From: Limnephilus marmoratus
Taxonomy: Eukaryota; Arthropoda; Insecta; Trichoptera; Limnephilidae
Direction: 5' to 3'
Length of the DNA: 64,000 nucleotides
NCBI GenBank assembly: GCA_917880885.1
Contig: OU862910.1
Location: 10,242,710-10,306,709, forward strand
Shown here: positions 57,500 to 64,000 of the stretch, in pieces
Position numbering within the stretch: position 1 is the first letter of the stretch
Layout of the letters: each line of letters starts with the position of its first letter
Translations under genes and position numbers: made by a program
Notes under the pieces: generated by a model
Database searches by the model: none
Seen by the model: only the letters and a program-made list of their open reading frames with translations
Told to the model about the DNA's origin: nothing

Positions 57500-58167
57500 G
57501 GGTGAAATGCAGATCCTGCCAATGTCTGGGATTTTAATAAAAGGGCACTTTTTAGATGATAAAAGTGTGGAGAAGATGAAAAATAAATTAAGGCGCGCTC
57601 GGCAAAATTGAGGGAGATACAGCCGTTCAAAGTATTTAAAATTTCACTTCGCGAACTGATATTATGACAGTCCGTTCGCCATTTTTTCACTGTTTATGTT
57701 GGTATCTCAGACCCAATACAAACCTAGATACGATTATAGCCGACTTCGTGGGATAAATGATAAGGCGCGTAATTATGAAAAACAGAATTAATAGTACGCC
57801 AGAATCACAAACCATGTTGCACAAACCTAGCGTAGCCGCTGAACTACTTGAAAACTGGGATGTTTTTCTTGCCTTGACGCGAGTAGGTGTTATAAAGGGG
57901 CACTTTCTTTAGGACGATTACGAGTGCTACCAACTTTAAGATAGTATTTAGTTTACAGATTTATATGTCTTTTAAAATGGCGGGCAGACTGACAGTATCG
58001 GTTCGCGAAGTGAAATTTTATTTATACCTACTTTGAACGGCTGTATCTCCCTCAATTTTGCCGAGCGCGCCTTAATTTTTGTTTTATTCAGCTTCTCTAC
58101 ACTTTTCTCATCCAGAAAGTGCCTTTCTATTAAATTTCCAGATTTTGGCAGGATCTGCATTTCACCC
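57500..58167. mobile_element. MITE family M, copy D
   Basis: GGGTGAAATGCAGATCCTGC / GGCAGGATCTGCATTTCACC. The flanks differ (AAAACAGT vs TTTATTTA), so the TSD is lost or the copy is recombinant. Confidence 0.75.
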
Positions 58168-58433
58168 TTTATTTATAGTAGGTGTATCATACTTTTTAAT
58201 TGTGCGCGTTAAAATCAGCGTTAATTAAATAAGTCGCTTGTAACCTACATAAGATACTCCCCCCTAGGAGTTGATAAGTATGTGCATTACAACAATGACG
58301 TTATATAAATAGACTCGCCATAGTCTCACATACTCGCAAAATAATGTGGCAAGTAAGCAACATTTTTTTGTTTTCAGCGGTTTTCAGTAATTTCTTTCAA
58401 AAGTTATTCATGTATTAAAAAGATATGCTACTT

Positions 58434-58535
58434 CCACACCGAAGCCAAACTTCCAACTCGAACTTCCAACGCACGAACTGCCCTTCTACACAATCGTCCG
58501 AAAGTTTGAAGTTGGAAGTTGGCCTCAGTGTGGCT
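58434..58535. mobile_element. Small fold-back element
   Basis: CCACACCGAAGCCAAACTTC pairs with GAAGTTGGCCTCAGTGTGG-like sequence; about 100 bp, noncoding. Confidence 0.5.
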
Positions 58536-59138
58536 GTACCATAAGACAATCAAAGAATGTGTGTTTTTTCTATAATGAGCACAAAATTGTTGGACGAGGA
58601 ACATGAAAATTAATTGTATTGCTAATAATAATCGATAATAATAAGTAATTTGTGTGTACATAAATGAAATTTTATTTCGTCACTTTTACCACTGTTTGCC
58701 GTGTAATGGAAAAATTTTCTCATCACACAGGAGGGCATTTTGGCGCTTTTAAATGCAATTTTCCTACTGGTAAGACATGACCTTACTCGATGAGTGACAG
58801 TTTAGTACTAAAGTACTAGAAATCGAGACCAGTGCCTTGCTTTTGGGATTTCTACCCCGCGTCTACAGTATATAACGTCTTTGCGTTATAAGTGGTTTAT
58901 CTAACTCAGCATTGGCTAATACAAAAAATACACTAACCCCTGCTTGTCTTTTTTATACAACATAAACCTGCTGAACAACCACTCCTGTAGATTGCAAATC
59001 TCAATCTCAATACAGGCGTTTCACACCTCGTAAGAAGGGAAATATTTCAGAACCGATATCGATACTGTTTATTATTTAAAATTTTTTTAATTTTCTAGAT
59101 TTATTATTAAAACGACAATATACCCTAAAATATATTCA

Positions 59139-59350
59139 GAATCTTAACGACGTAAGTAAAGAAGCCGTGTATACAAATTACGACTCGGGACCCATATATT
59201 GGACAGACCTACTGTTGAATTTGCCCTATCAAAGAAAAGAAGACAAATAATGTAGGAATCTTAACGACGTAAGTGAAGAAAGCGTGTAAACAAATATACA
59301 CTCGCGGCATGGCGTATTGGACGAATGTGTGGTCGAATTCACCCTAGCAG
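59139..59350. repeat. ~117-bp tandem duplication
   Basis: Two diverged copies start GAATCTTAACGACGTAAGT, then share GAAG..GTGTA.ACAAAT, and end in TTGGAC...GAATT(T/C).CCCTA. Confidence 0.6.
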
Positions 59351-59599
59351 GCCTAGAGATTTGACCTTTCCGCCGCGTTCATTTTAATTAAAATGTGTCT
59401 CCATATCTCACTCCCGAAGTTATTAATTCATCATCTAGAAAAATAAAATCTGGAGCTTACCGCTAACTTTATAGTTGAAAAACGGGTTATAAAGTTTTAA
59501 AATCGTTGTATGTAAAATATATTAATGGTATGGTATTGTTTTTATTAATCTTAAGTACAAAGAACATTCCCAGTGTTCTGTTGGAATAAAAAAGTTATT

Positions 59600-61330
59600 A
59601 TAGTTACAAATTCGCCGGAAATGATTAAAATGTGAATTTTGAGCAAACAAAAATTATTAGGGTTGTGTACCGCCTTAACCCATTGTTTTCTAAAAGTGTC
59701 TCTCTGTCAGGTGCACAATGGTGGTTATTCTTTACCAGCCCCATCTCTGTCAGTGTTCCAGCTAAGTCCCCCTCCTGTAAAGTTACAAACTCAACTCTGT
59801 CCCTCAAGAGAATTTCAAATAACCGTCCCACTCTCAGCGCGGAGGTGTCTCAAAGTTACAGCTCAGACAATGTATCCCAATACTTCTAGAAACTGGTACA
59901 CCCCTCAATACAAATACGAAGAATCAGCTTAACTTTTCTCTAATAGGAATCTCTCAAAGAAATTATTGACATGATCGTGCGTGGTGATTCTTAAACCTCT
60001 TGAATTGCTTTGCTGTATTGAGACTTATATTAGAATTTATATTTCATTCTGTAACTCAAACAATACCTTTACACTTTTCCCGAAACATTAATGATTTTAT
60101 TGATTTAAATCATACATGTTTAACAAGAAGAAAACGTTGATGTACGGTAATAAATGACACTGTAATCACTAAACATCATAAATGCATTCTTGTAATTTTT
60201 GCATTGGACCATTTCTAAATCAAAACAGCTGTAAAAATATCGGACATTGTCATGGTATTTTCGAGTTTTGTATATAAATTTAATATAAATTTATACAACT
60301 TACATAACAAACAGATTTCCACACGTTTTGGGAAATTTTACGATTAAAAAAACACATAGCACGTAAATCAGTTATACGCAACCATAACAATATGACAGAT
60401 GTAGAAAATCAAAATGGTTCGGTTGTAAAACGCGTGAATATTTATTGAAAATGTGTGATTACTGTTATAAATACTTTAGCACTTACCAATGAAAAATTAA
60501 CATAGCAGAAAAACTCTGTTGCACCAACTGAATTTTAGGGAGGAATTTCAGGAATTACTGCAAGTTGGTGCGCACGAATCAAGTAGGGATTGACGTACCT
60601 ACAAACTCACTTGAAGCAGCGAATGAGAAAAAATAATGTCTACAAACACAAAATATTTCGAAAAGGCTTAGATTCATTGAGAGAAAGAGAAAATTTCACG
60701 GCACATGGCGATATTTCTAGCACTTTACGCGATGAATCATTCCTGACATTTTCCAATTGATTCAGCCATTTTATATCACAACTACATCTACATACTATAC
60801 TCAAATCCAAAAACCGTGCTGTCGCAAAATGCAGTTCGTCTTTCTGGCAATCTGATTGTCAGTTTCTTTACGAGGAGCTAGAGCTAGATGAGCCGATGAG
60901 CCAGTTTCAACTTTCAACTATAGGTCACAAACACTTTCCGATAGTATCACAAAATTTTTGTAAAACACCACTTTTGTGGTTTGATCTAAAACAATGCAAA
61001 ACGATAATAGATGACTGGTTTATTTATGGATAATAGCTTGATACCTAATAAAATAAATGTTTTTGAATTAGGAATTCGTGTATCCAAGAATCATATTCGT
61101 TTCAATTTTTATTTTAGTACCTACTTTCATAACAACAGGATTTGACGGCAGTAGCTTGCCAGCAAGGTATTATTTTTTATCCCTATAGATTTCCTTTTAT
61201 CGGCAATATAGCGCAAGATTGTCGCGTTGCTTATTCTTGACGACGTATTGCCCTCGCCCTGTAATCTGTATCTGTAATGCCAGTTGCCAGTGAATTAGTG
61301 GCGGATACGTATGGTAAATAAATCCTAAAT
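59600..61330. other. Unassigned stretch
   Basis: 59690-59935 is less AT-rich and open on both strands (for example REFQITVPLSARRCLKVTAQ on plus, LLRDRVEFVTLQEGDLAGTL on minus). I recognise neither. The remainder shows no gene or repeat I can support. Confidence 0.25.
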
Positions 61331-61339
61331 GTAAGAAAA

Positions 61340-61740
61340 TCTTTCTTCAATCATTCGCTCTACATGTCTAAACCATCTAGGCGTCCCTTTCTTAAACTTA
61401 CTTATTACGCTTGCATCAGCCTTGCATTATTTTCATATTTTTCTCACACTTTCATACATGGCATGGCTCCACACATACGCCGCAGGGATCTCAATTCTAT
61501 AGCATTTAGTCCTTCCTCTGACAGTTTCATGCTTCACTGCCATACATCAGGGTTGGTACCAACAGTCCATTGTGGACTTCTAGCTACGCTTCTTTCGACA
61601 GTTTTTTGTTAGCGCCGACGGCGTTCAGTCTTCCATAAATGCGGAGTTACCTGCATTTACCCTTCTTTTAATATCTCTATCAGCCTTCCCATCTCTCGTA
61701 AACATACTTTCCGATTGCACAAACTCATCCACTGTCATTG
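61340..61740 (-). pseudogene. LINE ORF2 remnant
   Basis: Shares CTCTACATG.C.AAACCATCT and CTTGCATCAGCCTTGCATT with 21540-21600. Decayed; no motif intact. Confidence 0.4.
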
Positions 61741-61779
61741 TTGGGTAACTATTACAAATTGTCTTTGGAGATGCTAAAT

Positions 61780-62140
61780 GAAGGGTCATTTTAGGGAAAG
61801 GAAATAGTGGAAGGAAAAAAGTGTGATGGGTGGTTAGGAGTGTTAGGACACTCTGGGTTAGTGGTCCAGGAGAGATGGACGGATGAACCTTTCCGTCCCA
61901 CTGCGATGCGAGGCAATGGGTCGAGAGATTCCTGCCGGAAAGGTTAAATGTTCTCCCTTAACCAGTCCTACTATTATGACCAGTCCTTTCCAGCTCGCCA
62001 CGCAGTACGTGGGCAAACGCATGGAGGGGGACTGAGCCTCGGCTGGCTAAGTCCTAAGAATCGAACACGCAACGGCTGGGTGGGACCCAAACGAGATGCC
62101 AATTCAGCCACTGACCGGTCTTCACACGTCCAAAATTGGT
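61780..62140 (-). mobile_element. SINE-like repeat with tRNA-like head
   Basis: Minus-strand AGTGGCTGAATTGGCATCTC and GTGTTCGATTCTTAGGA resemble box A and box B of a tRNA head; similar to 47750-47822. Confidence 0.4.
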
Positions 62141-62196
62141 AAAACATGTTTTTTTTTTACCAAAAAATGTTTTTATGGCACATGGACAAAAAATGT

Positions 62197-63112
62197 GGGT
62201 GAAATGCAGATCCTGCCAAAGTTTGTAAATTTAATAAAAAGGTACTTTCTAGATGAGAAAAGTGTGGAGAGGCTGAATAAAAAAAAATTAAGGCGCACTC
62301 GGCAAAATTGAGGGAGATACAGCCGTTTAAAGTATAAATAAAATTTCACTTCGTGAACCGATACTACGACACTCCGCCCGCCATTTTGTCACTGTTATGT
62401 TGGCATCCCAGACCTACAAACAAGAGCCAGATACGATTGTAGCCGACTTCGTGGGATAAATAATAAGGCGCGTAATTATGAAAAACAGAATTAATCATAT
62501 AATGTAAACGAACCTCTAATCAGGCACTGGAATGGAGACAAACCATTCAAATCCTGGGATGTTTTTTAAAATAAAGATAATATACATAAGCCCGCTACAC
62601 AAACCCTGCGTAGCCAAACAAACCATTCAAAAACGTAGGCTGTTTTTAAAGTAAAGATAACACACACAAGCCCGCTACACAAACCCTGCGTAGCCAAACA
62701 AACCATTAAAAAACGTAGGCTGTTTTTTAAAGTAAAGATAATATACACAATCCCGCTAGACAAACCATTGCCTGAAGTGGCGCGGGACTCGATCGCTCCG
62801 AAGTGTGCGTGTAAACGGCCCTATAGTATACATCGTATTATCCATGTATCCCACGAAGTCGGCTACAATCGTATCTTGCTCTTCTTTGTATTAGGGATAC
62901 CAACATAACAGTGACAAAATGGCCGCCGGGTTGTCATAGTGTCGGTTCGCGAAGTAAAAAACGCAATTGAAAATGAATTACTTATTCAAATTTTTTTTCT
63001 ATTGCTTTCCGCACTTTTTTTCACCTTCCAGATTAAAGTTCTCAACTTAAAACGCGGTGAAAACATGGTTTTTGGCAAAAAAACAAACTTTGGCAGGATC
63101 TGCATTCCTCCC
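62197..63112. mobile_element. MITE family M, copy E (longest)
   Basis: GGGTGAAATGCAGATCCTGC / GCAGGATCTGCATTCCTCCC, 8-bp TSD AAAAATGT (62189-62196, 63113-63120). The interior differs from the other copies: three ~60-bp repeats of GTAAAGATAA.A.ACACAA with CCCGCTACACAAACCCTGCG at 62565-62765. Confidence 0.85.
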
Positions 63113-63416
63113 AAAAATGTTTTTATGGCACATGTTTTTATGTACATTTATGTCACAGTTACCAATATACCAAGAAAAGCAGGAGATAACAGAAAAACAG
63201 TGGCAACATTCACTGAGTGGGTTAATTATTTATAGTGGCAACATTCGCTATGTTGTGAGACTTGTCAAAGTGATTTTTGCGGGCGGAGCTAGGTGTGATA
63301 TATATTTGGATAAAAACATTTGTTTTGACTGTTTGGTTGTTCGGTTTTAACGAAATTACTACCAGAAATCAATCATATTTATATTTGACTGGGGTGCACT
63401 AAAATAATCCATTAAA

Positions 63417-63470
63417 ATGGCGAAAATGGCATTTCAGCACCAGGCGGGCACGGCGATGGAGTGCCTTAGT
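63417..63470 (+). CDS. Possible first coding exon of an unidentified gene
   Basis: ATG in good context (AAAATGG) opens MAKMAFQHQAGTAMECLS, followed by a plausible donor AGT|GTATGT. Base use is richer in GC than the surroundings. I do not recognise the protein. The next 530 bases show no exon I can support, so the gene would continue to the right. It could also be chance. Confidence 0.35.
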
Positions 63471-64000
63471 GTATGTATTTTCAATATAATTTTTTTGGAG
63501 AAATTACCATTTTTAATGCAAATTCAATTTATTGCTATATTGTTTGTCCGGAATTTAGTACAATAAGTGTATTTTTTAAAGTATTTGTGTACGGTACAAA
63601 ATGCGCCTGCCTCAAGTGTTAATAATTCAATTATCAGTGCACTATAATATTTTAACAATTTTGGGTACAGCTTACCATTTCCTTATCTCAAGTGGTAAAA
63701 AGTCCGGTAGGTTGCACAAATTAATTTACAACTTGAATGCATCTAATGACTCACTGTTGACATTGGTGATTCATCATATTGAAAGTTTAAAAATAACAGC
63801 GTGTACTACCTAGTTTTTAAACATGGGCTCTTGCCTTCATTCAGCATTCTCATGTTATGTAATTAGTAAAATCCGAAAAGTTGGTCCTTTAGACTAAATT
63901 GCCACCACTTTATAAAGCCCCAGTGAAAAATGATATAATAATAATAATAAATATAAATTTGTTCATATGAAGCAGATACTTTATGATGTGACATTATAAT

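Noticed and set aside
1..64000. CRISPR arrays, operons, Shine-Dalgarno sites or rRNA genes
   Set aside because: None seen; the window is eukaryotic with spliced genes.

Overview
The window is AT-rich eukaryotic nuclear DNA. Split genes with GT-AG introns, tRNA-derived SINEs, Helitron-like elements ending CTAG|T and mariner, hAT, P and TTAA-type transposons all point to an arthropod, most likely an insect. The sequence alone does not fix the order.

Two host genes are well supported, both on the minus strand. (1) Positions 1365-29917 hold 13 coding exons of the nuclear exosome RNA helicase MTR4 (SKIV2L2/MTREX family). They start at an ATG at 29917 and run off the left edge; 771 codons are in the window and the C-terminal part is missing. 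(2) Positions 43986-49216 hold a complete four-exon TOPORS-like RING E3 ligase of 813 residues. A short first coding exon on the plus strand (63417-63470) may open a third gene that leaves the right edge.

Nearly everything else is transposable-element (TE) sequence, much of it nested and dateable by target-site duplications (TSDs). From left to right: Tc1-like and Harbinger-like elements (0-5 kb); SINE, fold-back element and hAT MITE (5.6-6.7 kb); Helitron-like elements (7.9 and 10.7 kb); three copies of a GGGTCC-ended element inside MTR4 introns (8.7-13.9 kb); a 3.8-kb element with long inverted arms and a Cys-rich ORF (14.5-18.3 kb); a fold-back element carrying a tRNA-like Pol III cassette (18.4-18.9 kb); a broken P-element/THAP9-like transposase (24.8-26.2 kb); a MITE and a hAT derivative (27.7-29.7 kb); a 9-kb block just upstream of MTR4, flanked by an 18-bp direct repeat and built around inverted copies of a dead Myb/SANT-like TE gene (30.1-39.1 kb); a hAT with two further insertions (40.4-42.6 kb); and, right of TOPORS, a nested complex (52.1-56.3 kb) plus several copies of a MITE family with 8-bp TSDs (27.7, 55.7, 56.4, 57.5 and 62.2 kb).

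The two host genes act in separate nuclear pathways (RNA surveillance; ubiquitin/SUMO signalling), and nothing here suggests they work together. I found no clear new biochemical system. The most unusual items are the Pol III-like fold-back element, the 9-kb inverted block, the MITE family whose terminal repeats keep a reading frame, and several snap-back structures (LINE, mariner).
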